From Parapristionchus giblindavisi (taxonomy: Eukaryota > Nematoda > Chromadorea > Rhabditida > Diplogasteridae), in the NCBI GenBank assembly GCA_943737045.1, contig CALSFV010000325.1, positions 124,001 through 188,000 on the forward strand: DNA of 64,000 nucleotides. Reading direction: 5' to 3'. This document shows positions 32,571-47,245 of the stretch, piece by piece. A program made the translations under genes and the position numbers. The notes under the pieces were generated by a model. It saw only the letters and a list, made by a program, of their open reading frames with translations, ran no database searches and had not been told where the DNA came from. Numbering within the stretch: the first letter of the stretch is position 1; each line of letters opens with the position of its first letter.

Positions 32571-34200
32571 CTAGCAGTGCTAGGGGCAGAGCCGAAAATT
32601 GTTTTACTTCTGAGTGTTTCATTATTATACTTTTAGCGCGGGAGGAGCATTTCGCTAGCGCGGAAGGGCGCTGCGCACCCTTCCGCATAGACTGCTTGAG
32701 TCGCCAAGTATGGACACTCTTCTCTTGTTTTCTGACTCATTAGACAATTTGTCGAAAAAATATATGAAAAACGACAACATAAAACTATTTGCTTTGAATT
32801 TTGAACAGCAAAATTACTTGGAAGTAGGTAGCTTTTGATTGTTTGGGGGGGACACCCCCCCAACCCCCCATTTTCTATATTATATGACATGAAACTCATT
32901 CGTGGACTCCTCGTTCATAAGCTTTCCGACATTTTCCGGTTGTCTTAGGATCAATGTTTGTCTCACTATTATCGAAAAATTTCGTTCAACTGAATGAATG
33001 TCGATACAGATATCAATTGAAGCGAGGTAAGAGTTAAGAGTCACGCATGACATGTTTTCCTGCTCAGAATGAGTCAAAACAAGTTGTTTCATCATTCTTA
33101 ACACGAAAAACTACCCTAGAACACTATATTTCAGTCAGGAAAAATCAGCAAAAGTTTTGGATCGAACCGGGGTTCGAACCCGCTCGGTGTTTTTAGAGTG
33201 GTACCTCTTTACCTCGACGCCATGAGTTCATTTCGTTTCTAAATATAGTCATATTATACCCCAATCGACGCGCAAAGAGTAGGACTACAACTTTCTTTGC
33301 CATATAAAACGCCTAAAACAATTTTAAAAATAAATTTTACCAAGAAAACTGACAAAATCGTGTTTTCGCACCTTTTCGGCGATTTTTCGCGGTACAAAGA
33401 GGTCGTGCGGAGGTGAAGAGACATGGTTTTTCTAAATCAGTTTTTCAAGCGCTACAACATGAGCATAGTTTGATTGAATAAAAAAGTTGCGAAATTTGAG
33501 TTTTTTGAAAAAGTTAAAAATCGACAATTATTCGCGACCGCACAGCTCCGTGAATATTGCACGAAATGAGTTGGGTCCAAAAGCAAAAAGTTGCGCCTCA
33601 TCGAGTTCTACAATTTAGTTTCAGGAGCCGGGACGCGAAAATTACTTTGAATAGGTGAAAATCGCGAAAAACCTACTTTCCGGATTTCTTCCGAGGCCTA
33701 TTTCGTCATCATCCCGGGGGACAAGAGGCGCAAAGTTAGTACCAAAAGATGCGCCGTAAAAAGTTGTTTAATATAAGTCTTAATCTCAAAAAGTTATAGA
33801 GCCGATTTCGAGCATTCATATTTGCCGATTTTGATTTTTGCGTTTTTTTGCCCTCCGCCAATTTTGACCGGAATTTCCGGAAAACCCGTGATTGGGAAAA
33901 ATCAGCAAAAATACGATTTAGATTGCCCCAAGTCTTGTGATCATGTTCACACCCCAACTTGCAATTTTTGACACACTTGACACCAAGTTGCGCGCCAAAA
34001 TGTGCAAAAAACCCGAGAGCCGGCGTTTCACCTAAAAGACGGCTCCGGATCGGCTCGGGACCAGTGCCATTCGATCCGGCGTGGTCGAAAACCCCAGTAG
34101 CCGGAATCTGGCATAAATCACCCAACGTCTTGACAAAAGAAATTTCAAAAAACCCATCGCAGTAAATTGGTCTAATTGCGATCTTTTATATAGGGGTTAA
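32571..34200 (+). repeat. Array unit 3 (1,630 bp)
   Basis: The stem-loop is a hybrid of the two forms (GGGCGC facing GCACCC), leaving one C-A mismatch. The third quarter carries the CATCATCCCGGGGGACAAG variant. Confidence 0.9.
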
Positions 34201-35833
34201 CTAGCAGTGCTAGGGGGGTCCATAAATTGTTTTACTTCTGAGCGTTTAATACTTTTAGCGCGGGAGGAGCATTTCGCTAGCGCGGAAGGGCGCTGCGCGC
34301 CCATCCGCCTCAATTACTCCCTTCCGTCTAGACTGCTCGAGTCGCTCAGTATCTAGTTTTCCGACTTATTAGACGATTTGTCGAAAAAATATATGAAAAA
34401 CGACAACACAAAACTATTTGCTTTGAATTTTGAACGGCAAAATTACTTGGAAGAAGTTGGCGTAAGCTTTTGATTGTTTGGGGGGGACACCCCCCCAACC
34501 CCCCATTTTCTATATTGTATGACACGGAACACATTCGTGGACTCGTTTATAAGCTTTCCGACATTTTCCTGATGTCTTAGGATCAATGTTTGTCTCAATA
34601 TTATCGAAAAATTTCGTTGAACTGAATGAATGTCGCTACAGATATCAATTGAAGCGAGGTAAGAGTTAATAGTCATGCATGACATGTTTTCCTGCTCAGA
34701 ATGACTCAAAACAAGTTGTTTCATCATTCTTAACACGAAAAACTACCCTAGAACACTTTATTTCAGTCAGGAAAAATCAGCAAAAGTTTTGGATCGAACC
34801 GGGGTTCGAACCCGCTCGGTGATTTTAGAGTGGTACCTCTTTGCCTCGACGCCATGGGTTCATTTTGTTTCTAAATGTAGTCATATTATACCCCAATCGA
34901 CGCGTAAAGAGTAGGACTACAACTTTGTTTGCCATATAAAACGAGTAAAACAATTTTAAAAATAAATTTACCCTCGAAAACTGTCAAAATCGTGTTTTCG
35001 CACCATTTCGGCGATTTTTCGCGGTACAAAGAGGTCGTGCGGAGGTGAAGAGACATAGTTTTTCTAAATCAGTTTTTCAAGCGCTACAACATGAGCATAT
35101 TTAGGTTGAATAAAAAAGGTGCGAAATTTGAGTTTTTTTGAAAAGTTAAAAATTGACCATTTTTCGCGACCACCCAGCTCCGTGAATATTGCACCAAATG
35201 AGTTGGGTCCAAAAGCGGAAAGTTGCGCCTCATCGAGTTCTACAATTCACTTTCAGGAGCCGGGACGAGAAAATTAAGTTGAATAGGTGAAAATCGCGAA
35301 AAACCTACTTTCCGGATTTCTTCCCAGGCCTATTTCGTCATCACCAAACCCGTTTCAGGGCACGACACTAGTGCCAAAAGATGCGCCGTAAAAAGTTGCT
35401 TAACATAAGTCTTAACCAGAAAAAGTTATGGGCGATTTTTTGAGTTATCATATTGCGGCATTTTGATTTTCGCCTTTTTTTGCCCTCCGCCAACTTCGAA
35501 CGTTAATCTCGCGACAACCCGATATTGGGAAAAATCGGCAAAAATATCAATTAGATTGCCCCAAGTCTTGTGGTCATTTTGATATACCAACTTTTAATTT
35601 TTGATACACTTATCACCAAGTTGCGCGCCAAAAAGTGCAAAAAACCCGAGAGCCGGCGTTTCACCTAAAAGACGGCTCCGGATCGGCTCGGGACCAGTGC
35701 CATTCGATCCGGCGTGGTCGAAAACCCCAGTAGCCGGAATCTGGCATAAATCACCCAACATCCTGATAGAACAAATTTCAAAAAACCTACCGCGGTAAAT
35801 CGGTCGAATTGCGATCTTTTATATAGGGGTTAA
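34201..35833 (+). repeat. Array unit 4 (1,633 bp), type T
   Basis: First of five near-identical 1,633-bp units (also 10, 11, 12 and 19). Recognised by GGTCCATAAATTG after the palindrome, CAGTATCTAGTTTTCCGACT, CTCTTTGCCTCGACGCC and CCACCCAGCTCCGTG. Confidence 0.9.
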
Positions 35834-37479
35834 CTAGCAGTGCTAGGGGCAGAGCCGAAAATTGTTTTACTTCTGAGCGTTTTATACTTGTAGCGGGGGA
35901 AGAGCATTTCGCTAGCGCGGAAGGGCGCTTCGCGCCCATCCGCCTCAATTACTCCCTTCCGTCTAGACTGCTCGAGTCGCCAAGTATGGACACTTTTCTC
36001 TTGTTTCCTGACTTATTAGACGACTTGTCAAAAAAATATATGACAAACGACAACATAAAACTATTTGCTTTAAATTTTGAACGGCAAAATTACTTGGATG
36101 CAGTTGGCGTGAACTTTTGATTGTTTGGGGGGGACACCCCCCCAACCCCCCATTTTCTATATTGTTTGACACGAAACACATTTGTGGACTCGTTCATAAG
36201 CTTTCCGACATTTTCCGGATGTCTTAGGATCAATGTTTGTCTCAATATTATCGAAAAATTTCGTTGAACTGAATGAATGTCGCTACAGATATCAATTGAA
36301 GCGAGGTAAGAGTTAAGAGTCATGCATGACATGTTTTCCAGCTCAGAATGACTCAAAATAACTTGTTTCATCATTCTTAACACGAAAAACTACCCTAGAA
36401 CACTTTTTTTCGCTCTGTAAAAATCAGCAAAAGTTTTGGATCGAACCGGGGTTCGAACCCGCTCGGTGATTTTAGAGTAGTACCTCTTTACCTCGACGCC
36501 ATGAGTTCATTTTGTTTCTAAATATAGTCATGTTATACACCAATCGACGCGCAAAGAGTCGCGCTACAACTTTCTTTGCCATGTAAAACGCCTAAAATAA
36601 TTTTTAAAATAAATTTATTCACGAAAACTGGCAAAATCGTGTTTTCGCACCTTTTCGGCGATTTTTCGCGGTACAAAGAGGTCGTGCGGAGGTGAAGAGA
36701 CATAATTTTTCTAAACCAGTTTTTCAAGCCCTACAACGTGAGCATAGTTAGGTTGAATTAAAAAGGTGCGAAATTTGAGTTTTTTGAAAAAGTTAAAAAT
36801 CGACCATTTTTCGCGACCGCACAGCTCCGCGAATACTAAACCAAATGAGTTAGGTCCAAAAGCAAAAAGTTGCGGCTCATCGAGTTGTACAATTTACTTT
36901 CAGGAGCCGGGACTCAAAAATTACGTTGAACAGGTGAAAATTGCGAAAAACCTACTTCCCCGATTTCTTCCGAGGCCTATTTCGTCATCATCCCGGGGGA
37001 TAAGGCGTGTGGAATATGCACCAAAAGATGCGCCGTAAAAAGTTGTTTAATATAAGTCTTAATCTCAAAAAATGAACGAACAGTTTTTGAGCATTTATAA
37101 AATGCAAATCTGATTTTCGCGTTTTTTTGCTCTCCGCCAACTTTGACCGCAATTTCCCGGCTACCAGCAAATCGGAAAAATCGGCAAAAATACAAATTAG
37201 ATTGCCCCAAGTCTTGTGGTCATTTTGATATACCAACTTTTAATTTTTGAGACATTTAATATCAAGTTTGGCGCCAAAAAGTGCAAAAAACCCGACATCC
37301 GTCGTTTCACCTAAAAGACGGCTCCGGATCGGCTCGGGACCAGTGCCATTCGATCCGGCGTGGTCGAAAACCCCAGTAGCCGGAATCTGGCATAAATCAC
37401 CCAACATCCTGATAGAACAAATTTCAAAAAACCTACCGCAGTAAATCGGTCGAATTGCGATCTTTTATATAGGGGTTAA
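35834..37479 (+). repeat. Array unit 5 (1,646 bp)
   Basis: Longest unit without a transposon. The stem-loop has TTC as its loop instead of TGC. Confidence 0.9.
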
Positions 37480-39109
37480 CTAGCAGTGCTAGGGGCAGAG
37501 CCGAAAATTGTTTTACTTCTGAGCGTTTCATTATTATACTTGAAGCACGGGAGGAGCATTGCGCTAGCGCGGAAGGGTGCTGCGCACCCTTCCGTCTAGA
37601 CTGCTCGAGTGGCCCAGTATGGACACTTTTCTCTTGTTTTCTGACTTATTAGACGATTTGTCGAAAAAATATATGAAAAACGACAACATAAAACTATTTG
37701 CTTTGATTTTTGAACGGCAAAAGTACTTGGAAGCAAGCTCGACCTTTTGATTGTTTGGGGGGGACACCCCCCCAACCCCCCATTTTCTATATTATATGAT
37801 ATGAAACTCATTCGTGGACTCGTTCATAAGTTTTCCGACATTTTCCTTATGTCTTAGGATCAATGTATGTCTCAATATTATCGAAAAATTTCGTTGACCT
37901 GAATGAATGTCGCTACAGATATCAATTGAAGCGAGGTTAGAGTTAAGATTCATGCATGACATGTTTTCCTGCTCAGAATGACTCAAAACAACTTGTTTCA
38001 TCATTCTTGACACGAAAAACTACCTTAGAACACTTTATTTCAGTCAGGAAAAATCAGCAAAAGTTTAGGATCGAACCGGGGTTCGAACCCGCTCGGTGTT
38101 TTTAGAGTGGTACCTCTTTACCTCGACGCCATGGGTTCATTTTGTTTCTAAATATAGTCATATTATACACCAATCGACGCGCAAAGAGTAGGACTACAAC
38201 TCTCTTTGCCATATAAAACGCCTAAAACAATTTTAAAAATAAGTTTAACCAAGAAAACTGGCAAAATCGTGTTTTCGCACCTTTTCGGCGATTTTTCGCG
38301 GTACAAAGAGGTCGTGCGGAGGTGGACATACATAGTTTTTCCAAATCAGTTTTTCAAGCGCTACAACATGAGCATAGTTTGGTTGAATAAAAAAGGTGCG
38401 AAATTTGAGTTTTTTGAAAAAGTTTAAAATCGACCATTTTTCGCGACCGCACAGCTCCGCGAATACTAAACCAAATGAGTTTGGTCCAAAAGCAAAAAGT
38501 TGCGTCTCTTCGAGTTGTACAATTTGCTTTCAGGAGCCGGGACGCGAAAATTAAGTTGAATAGGTGAAAATCGCGAAAAACCTACTTTCCGAATTTCTTC
38601 CGAGGCCTATTTCGTCATCGGGAAGTATTTTTATTTGCGCGAAATTAGCACCATAAGATGCGCCGTAAAAAGTTGCTTAACATAAGTCTCTCTCCCGAAA
38701 ATCGTCTGCACAGTTTTTGAGTATTTATATTATGCAACTCTGATTTTCGCCTTTTTTTGTCCTCCGCCAACTTTGACCGCAATTTCCGGAAAAACCGTGA
38801 ATGGGAAAAATCGGCAAAAATACAAATTAGATTGCCCCAAGTCTTGTGGTCAGTTCCATACCCCAACTTTAAATTTTTGATACACTTATCACCAAGTTCT
38901 GCGCCAAAAAGTGCAAAAAACCCGAGAGCCGGCGTTTCACCTAAAAGACGGCTCCGGATCGGCTCGGGACCAGTGCCATTCGATCCGGCGTGGTCGAAAA
39001 CCCCAGTAGCCGGAATCTGGCATAAATCACCCAACATCCTGATAGAACAAATTTGAAAAAACCTATCCCAGTAAATCGGTCGAATTGCGATCTTTTATAT
39101 AGGGGTTAA
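37480..39109 (+). repeat. Array unit 6 (1,630 bp)
   Basis: TG/CA-form stem-loop. The first 400 bp resemble unit 2. The third quarter carries the TCGGGAAGTATTTTTATTTG variant also found in units 8 and 21. Confidence 0.9.
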
Positions 39110-40743
39110 CTAGCAGTGCTAGGGGCAGAGCCGAAAATTGTTTTACTTCTGAGCGTTTTATACTTTAAGCGCGGGAGGAGCATTTCGCTAGCGCGGATGG
39201 GCGCTGCGCGCCCATCCGCCTCAATTACTCCCTTCCGTCTAGACTGCTCGAGTCGCTCAGTATCTTGTTTTCTGACTTATTAGACAGTTTGTCGAAAAAA
39301 TATATCAAAAACAACAACATAAAACTATTTGCTTTGAATTTCGAACAGCAAAATTACTTGGAAGCAGTTGTCGTGAGCTTTTGATTGTTTGGGGGGGACA
39401 CCCCCCCAACCCCCCATTTTCTATATTGTTTGACACGAAACACATTTTTGGACTCGTTCATAAGCTTTCCGACATTTTGCGGATGTTTTAGGATCAATGT
39501 TTGTCTCAATATTATCGAAAAATTTCGTTGACCTGAATGAATATCGCTACAGATATCAATTGAAGCGAGGTAAGAGTTAAGAGTCATGTATGACATGTTT
39601 TCCTGCTCAGAATGACTCAAAATAACTTGTTTCATCATTCTTAACACGAAAAACTACCCTAGAACACTTTTTTTCGCTCTGTAAAAATCAGCAAAAGTTT
39701 TGGATCGAACCGGGGTTCGAACCCGCTCGGTGATTTTAGAGTAGTACCTCTTTACCTCGACGCCATGAGTTCATTTTGTTTCTAAATATAGTCATGTTAT
39801 ACACCAATCGACGCGCAAAGAGTCGCGCTACAACTTTCTTTGCCATGTAAAACGCCTAAAATAATTTTTAAAATAAATTTATTCACGAAAACTGGCAAAA
39901 TCGTGTTTTCGCACCTTTTCGGCGATTTTTCGCGGTACAAAGAGGTCGTGCGGAGGTGAAGAGACATAGTTTTTCTAAATCAGTTTTTCAAGCGCTACAA
40001 CATGAGCATAGTTTGATTAAATAAAAAGGGTGCGAAATTTGAGTATTTTGAAAATGTTAAAAATTGACCAATTTTCGCGACCGCACAACTCCGCGAATAC
40101 TAAGCCAAATGAGTTGGGTCCAAAAGCAAAAAGTTGCGCCTCATCGAGTTGTACAATTTGCCTTCAGGAGCCGGGACGCGAAAATGAAGTTGAACAGGTG
40201 AAAATTGCGAAAAACCTACTTCCCCGATTTCTTCCCAGGCCTATTTCGTCATAATCCCGGCTGACAAGGCGCGTGGCGTTAGCACCAAAAGATGCGCCGT
40301 AAAAAGTTGTTTAATATAAGTCTTAATCTCAAAAAGTTATAGAGCCGATTTCGAGCAATCATATTTCGGCATTTTGATTTTCGCCTTTTTTTGCCCTCCG
40401 CCAACTTTGACTGGAATGTCCGGAAAAACCGTGAATGGGAAAAATCGGCAAAAATACGAGTTAGATTGCCCCAAGTCTTCTGGTCAGTTCCATACCCCAA
40501 CTTGCAATTTTTGACCCATTTAGTATCAAGTTTGGCGCCAAAATGTGCAAAAAACCCGAGATCCGGCGTTTCACCTAAAAGACGGCTCCGGATCGGCTCG
40601 GGACCAGTGCCATTCGATCCGGCGTGGTCGAAAACCCCAGTAGCCGGAATCTGGTATAAAAGGCACAAAGTCCTGATAGAACAAATTTCAAAAAACCTAT
40701 CCCAGTAAATTGATCGAATTGCGATCTTTTATATAGGGGTTAA
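39110..40743 (+). repeat. Array unit 7 (1,634 bp)
   Basis: The stem-loop is perfectly paired through GCGGATGGGCGC facing GCGCCCATCCGC; the A-to-T change on the left arm repairs the mismatch seen in units 1, 4 and 10. Confidence 0.9.
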
Positions 40744-42368
40744 CTAGCAGTGCTAGGGGCAGAGCCGAAAATTGTTTTACTTCCGAGCGTTTTATACTTT
40801 TATCGCGGGAGGAGCATTTCGCTAGCGCGGAAGGGCGCTGCGCGCCCATCCGCATAGTAGCAGCTAGAGTCGCCTAGTTGGGCACTTTTCTCTCTTTTTC
40901 TGACTTATTAGACGATTTGTCGAAAAAATATATGAAAAACGACAACATAAAACTATTTGCTTTGAATTTTGAACGGCAAAATTACTTGGAAGCAAGCTCG
41001 ACCTTTTGATTGTTTGGGGGGGACACCCCCCCAACCCCCCATTTTCTATATTGCATAACATGAAACTCATTCGTAGACTCGTTCATAAGCTTTCCGACAT
41101 TTCCCTGATGTCAGAGAATCAATGTTTGTCTCAATATTATCGAAAATTTTCGTTGAACTGAATGAATGTCGCTACAGATATCAATTGAAGCGAGGTAAGA
41201 GTTAAGAGTCATGCATGACATGTTTTCCTGCTCAGAATGACTCAAAATAAGTCGTCTCATCATTCTTGGCACCAAAAATTACCCTAGAACACCTTATTTC
41301 AGTCAGGAAAAATCAGCAAAAGTTTTGGATCGAACCGGGGTTCGAACCCGCTCGGGGATTTTAAAGTAGTACCTCTTTACCTCGACGCCATGAGTTCATT
41401 TTGTTTCTAAATATAGTCATATTATACACCAATCGACGCGTAAAGATTGGGACTACAACTTTCTTTGCCATATAAAACGCCTAAAACGATTTTGAAAATA
41501 AATTTAACCAAGAAAACAGGCAAAATCGTGTTTTCGCACCTTTTCGGCGATTTTTCGCGGTACAAAGAGGTCGTGCGGAGGTGAAGTGACATAGTTTTTC
41601 TAAACCAGTTTTTCAAGCGCTACAACATGAGCATAGTTTGGTTGAATAAAAAAGGTGCGAAATTTGAGTTTTTTGAAAAAGTTAAAAATTGACCATTTTT
41701 CGCGACCGCTCAACTCGGCGAATACTGCACCAAATGAGTTGGGGCCAGAAGGGAAAAGTTGCGCCTCGTCGTGTTGTACAATTCGCTTTCAGGAGCCGGG
41801 ATGGGAAAATTAAGTTGAATAGGTGAAAATCGCGAAAAACCTACTTTCCGAATTTCTCACGATGCCTATTTCGTCATCGGGAAGTATTTTTATTTGCGCG
41901 AAATTAGCACCATAAGATGCGCCGTAAAAAGTTGTTCAACATAAGTCTTTCTCCAGAAAATCGTCTGCACAGTTTTTGAGCATTTATATTTCGGCATTTT
42001 TATTTTCGCCTTTTTTTGCCCTCCACCATCTTTGACCGCAATTTCCCGGCTACCCGTGATTGGGAAAAATCGGCAAAAATACAAATTAGATTGCCCCAAG
42101 TCTTGTGGTCATTTTTATATACCAACTTTTAATTTTTGATATACTTGACACCAAGTTGCGCGCCAAAATGTGCAAAAAACCCGAGATCCGGAGTTTCACC
42201 TAAAAGACGGCTCCGGATCGGCTCGGGACCAGTGCCATTCGATCCGGCGTGGTCGAAAACCCCAGTAGCCGGAATCTGGTATAATCGGCACAACATCCTG
42301 ATAGAACAAATTTCAAAAAACCTACCGCAGTAAATCGGTCTAATTGCGATCTTTTATATAGGGGTTAA
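40744..42368 (+). repeat. Array unit 8 (1,625 bp)
   Basis: After the stem-loop it has CATAGTAGCAGCTAGAGTCG, a variant shared only with unit 13. Confidence 0.9.
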
Positions 42369-43979
42369 CTAGCAGTGCTAGGGGGATCCATTAATTTTTT
42401 TTACTTTTGACATGTATACTTGTAGCGCGGGAGGAGCATTGCGCTAGCGCGGAAGGGTGCTGCGCACCCTTCCGTCTAGACTGCTCGAGTCGCCCAGTTT
42501 TGTCTTGTTTTCTGACTTATTAGACGATTTGTCGAAAAAATATGTGAAAAACGACAACATAAAACTATTTGCTTTGAATTTTGAACGGTAAAATTACTTG
42601 GAAGCAAGCTCGACCTTTTGATTGTTTGGGGGGGACACCCCCCCAACCCCCCATTTTCTATATTATATGATATGAAACTCATTCGTGGACTCGTTCATAA
42701 GCTTTCCGACATTTTCCGGATGTCTTAGGATCAATGTTTGCCTCAATATTATCGAAAAATTTCGTTGACCTGGATGAATGTCGCTACAGATATCAATTGA
42801 AGCGAGGTTAGAGTTAAGAGTCATGCATGACATGTTTTCGTGCTCAGAATGAGTCAAAACAAGTTGTTTCATCATTCTTAACACGAAAAACTACCCTAGA
42901 ACACTATATTTCAGTCAGGAAAAATCAGCAAAAGTTTTGGATCGAACCGGGGTTCGAACCCGCTCGGTGTTTTTAGAGTGGTACCTCTTTACCTCTCCGC
43001 CACGAATTCATTTTGCTTCTCAATATAGTCATATTATACATCAATCGACGCGTAAAGAGTAGGGCTACAACTTTCTTTGCCATAAAAACGTCGAAAACAA
43101 TTTTTGAAATAAATTTAGCCAAGAAAACTGGCAAAATCGTGTTTTTGCACCTTTTCGGCGATTTTTCGCGGTGCAAAGAGGTCGTGCGGAGGTGAAGAGA
43201 CATAATTTTTCTAAACCAGTTTTTCAAGCCCTACAACGTGAGCATAGTTAGGTTGAATTAAAAAGGTGCGAAATTTGAGTTTTTTGAAAAAGTTAAAAAT
43301 CGACCATTTTTCGCGACCGCACAGCTCCGCGAATACTAAATCAAATGAGTTGGGTCCAAAAGCAAAAAGATGCGGCACTTCGAGTTCTAAAATTCAGTTT
43401 CAGGAGCCGGGACACGAAAAGTACTTTGAATAAGTGAAAATTGTGAAAAACCTACTTTCCGGTTTTCTTCACAGACCTATTTCGTCATCATCCCGGGGGA
43501 CAAGATGCGCGACGTTAGCACCAAAAGATGCGCCGTAAAAAGTTGTTTAATATAAGTCTTAATCTCAAAAAATGAACGAACAGTTTTTGAGCATTCATAT
43601 TTGCCGATTTTGATTTTCGCGTTTTTTTGCCTTCCGACAACTTTGACCGGAGTTTCCGGAAAAACCGTGTATGGGAAAAATCGGCAAAAATATGATTTAG
43701 ATAGCCCCAAGTCTTGCGGTCAGTTACATACCCCAACTTGCAATTTTTGATATACTTATTACCAAGTTGTGCGCCAAAATGTGCAAAAAACCCGAGAGCC
43801 GGCGTTTCACCTAAAAGACGGCTCCGGATCGGCTCGGGACCAGTGCCATTCGATCCGGCGTGGCCGAAAACCCCAGTAGCCGGAATCTGGTATAATCGGC
43901 ACAACATCCTGATAGAACAAATTCCAAAAAACCTACCGCGGTAAATTGGTCTAATTGCGATCTTTTATATAGGGGTTAA
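42369..43979 (+). repeat. Array unit 9 (1,611 bp)
   Basis: Starts with the ATCCATTAATTTTTTTTAC and GACATGTATACTTG variant shared with units 14 and 17. Its tRNA-like A-box region has diverged (CTCTCCGCCACGAATTC), but the B-box is intact. Confidence 0.9.
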
Positions 43980-45612
43980 CTAGCAGTGCTAGGGGGGTCC
44001 ATAAATTGTTTTACTTCTGAGCGTTTAATACTTTTAGCGCGGGAGGAGCATTTCGCTAGCGCGGAAGGGCGCTGCGCGCCCATCCGCCTCAATTACTCCC
44101 TTCCGTCTAGACTGCTCGAGTCGCTCAGTATCTAGTTTTCCGACTTATTAGACGATTTGTCGAAAAAATATATGAAAAACGACAACACAAAACTATTTGC
44201 TTTGAATTTTGAACGGCAAAATTACTTGGAAGAAGTTGGCGTAAGCTTTTGATTGTTTGGGGGGGACACCCCCCCAACCCCCCATTTTCTATATTGTATG
44301 ACACGGAACACATTCGTGGACTCGTTTATAAGCTTTCCGACATTTTCCTGATGTCTTAGGATCAATGTTTGTCTCAATATTATCGAAAAATTTCGTTGAA
44401 CTGAATGAATGTCGCTACAGATATCAATTGTAGCGAGGTAAGAGTTAATAGTCATGCATGACATGTTTTCCTGCTCAGAATGACTCAAAACAAGTTGTTT
44501 CATCATTCTTAACACGAAAAACTACCCTAGAACACTTTATTTCAGTCAGGAAAAATCAGCAAAAGTTTTGGATCGAACCGGGGTTCGAACCCGCTCGGTG
44601 ATTTTAGAGTGGTACCTCTTTGCCTCGACGCCATGGGTTCATTTTGTTTCTAAATGTAGTCATATTATACCCCAATCGACGCGTAAAGAGTAGGACTACA
44701 ACTTTGTTTGCCATATAAAACGAGTAAAACAATTTTAAAAATAAATTTACCCTCGAAAACTGTCAAAATCGTGTTTTCGCACCATTTCGGCGATTTTTCG
44801 CGGTACAAAGAGGTCGTGCGGAGGTGAAGAGACATAGTTTTTCTAAATCAGTTTTTCAAGCGCTACAACATGAGCATATTTAGGTTGAATAAAAAAGGTG
44901 CGAAATTTGAGTTTTTTTGAAAAGTTAAAAATTGACCATTTTTCGCGACCACCCAGCTCCGTGAATATTGCACCAAATGAGTTGGGTCCAAAAGCGGAAA
45001 GTTGCGCCTCATCGAGTTCTACAATTCACTTTCAGGAGCCGGGACGAGAAAATTAAGTTGAATAGGTGAAAATCGCGAAAAACCTACTTTCCGGATTTCT
45101 TCCCAGGCCTATTTCGTCATCACCAAACCCGTTTCAGGGCACGACACTAGTGCCAAAAGATGCGCCGTAAAAAGTTGCTTAACATAAGTCTTAACCAGAA
45201 AAAGTTATGGGCGATTTTTTGAGTTATCATATTGCGGCATTTTGATTTTCGCCTTTTTTTGCCCTCCGCCAACTTCGAACGTTAATCTCGCGACAACCCG
45301 ATATTGGGAAAAATCGGCAAAAATATCAATTAGATTGCCCCAAGTCTTGTGGTCATTTTGATATACCAACTTTTAATTTTTGATACACTTATCACCAAGT
45401 TGCGCGCCAAAAAGTGCAAAAAACCCGAGAGCCGGCGTTTCACCTAAAAGACGGCTCCGGATCGGCTCGGGACCAGTGCCATTCGATCCGGCGTGGTCGA
45501 AAACCCCAGTAGCCGGAATCTGGCATAAATCACCCAACATCCTGATAGAACAAATTTCAAAAAACCTACCGCGGTAAATCGGTCGAATTGCGATCTTTTA
45601 TATAGGGGTTAA
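43980..45612 (+). repeat. Array unit 10 (1,633 bp), type T
   Basis: Differs from units 11 and 12 at one base that I noticed (ATTGTAGCGAGG instead of ATTGAAGCGAGG, near 44429). Confidence 0.9.
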
Positions 45613-47245
45613 CTAGCAGTGCTAGGGGGGTCCATAAATTGTTTTACTTCTGAGCGTTTAATACTTTTAGCGCGGGAGGAGCATTTCGCTAGCGCGGAAG
45701 GGCGCTGCGCGCCCATCCGCCTCAATTACTCCCTTCCGTCTAGACTGCTCGAGTCGCTCAGTATCTAGTTTTCCGACTTATTAGACGATTTGTCGAAAAA
45801 ATATATGAAAAACGACAACACAAAACTATTTGCTTTGAATTTTGAACGGCAAAATTACTTGGAAGAAGTTGGCGTAAGCTTTTGATTGTTTGGGGGGGAC
45901 ACCCCCCCAACCCCCCATTTTCTATATTGTATGACACGGAACACATTCGTGGACTCGTTTATAAGCTTTCCGACATTTTCCTGATGTCTTAGGATCAATG
46001 TTTGTCTCAATATTATCGAAAAATTTCGTTGAACTGAATGAATGTCGCTACAGATATCAATTGAAGCGAGGTAAGAGTTAATAGTCATGCATGACATGTT
46101 TTCCTGCTCAGAATGACTCAAAACAAGTTGTTTCATCATTCTTAACACGAAAAACTACCCTAGAACACTTTATTTCAGTCAGGAAAAATCAGCAAAAGTT
46201 TTGGATCGAACCGGGGTTCGAACCCGCTCGGTGATTTTAGAGTGGTACCTCTTTGCCTCGACGCCATGGGTTCATTTTGTTTCTAAATGTAGTCATATTA
46301 TACCCCAATCGACGCGTAAAGAGTAGGACTACAACTTTGTTTGCCATATAAAACGAGTAAAACAATTTTAAAAATAAATTTACCCTCGAAAACTGTCAAA
46401 ATCGTGTTTTCGCACCATTTCGGCGATTTTTCGCGGTACAAAGAGGTCGTGCGGAGGTGAAGAGACATAGTTTTTCTAAATCAGTTTTTCAAGCGCTACA
46501 ACATGAGCATATTTAGGTTGAATAAAAAAGGTGCGAAATTTGAGTTTTTTTGAAAAGTTAAAAATTGACCATTTTTCGCGACCACCCAGCTCCGTGAATA
46601 TTGCACCAAATGAGTTGGGTCCAAAAGCGGAAAGTTGCGCCTCATCGAGTTCTACAATTCACTTTCAGGAGCCGGGACGAGAAAATTAAGTTGAATAGGT
46701 GAAAATCGCGAAAAACCTACTTTCCGGATTTCTTCCCAGGCCTATTTCGTCATCACCAAACCCGTTTCAGGGCACGACACTAGTGCCAAAAGATGCGCCG
46801 TAAAAAGTTGCTTAACATAAGTCTTAACCAGAAAAAGTTATGGGCGATTTTTTGAGTTATCATATTGCGGCATTTTGATTTTCGCCTTTTTTTGCCCTCC
46901 GCCAACTTCGAACGTTAATCTCGCGACAACCCGATATTGGGAAAAATCGGCAAAAATATCAATTAGATTGCCCCAAGTCTTGTGGTCATTTTGATATACC
47001 AACTTTTAATTTTTGATACACTTATCACCAAGTTGCGCGCCAAAAAGTGCAAAAAACCCGAGAGCCGGCGTTTCACCTAAAAGACGGCTCCGGATCGGCT
47101 CGGGACCAGTGCCATTCGATCCGGCGTGGTCGAAAACCCCAGTAGCCGGAATCTGGCATAAATCACCCAACATCCTGATAGAACAAATTTCAAAAAACCT
47201 ACCGCGGTAAATCGGTCGAATTGCGATCTTTTATATAGGGGTTAA
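45613..47245 (+). repeat. Array unit 11 (1,633 bp), type T
   Basis: Middle of three consecutive near-identical type-T units. Confidence 0.9.
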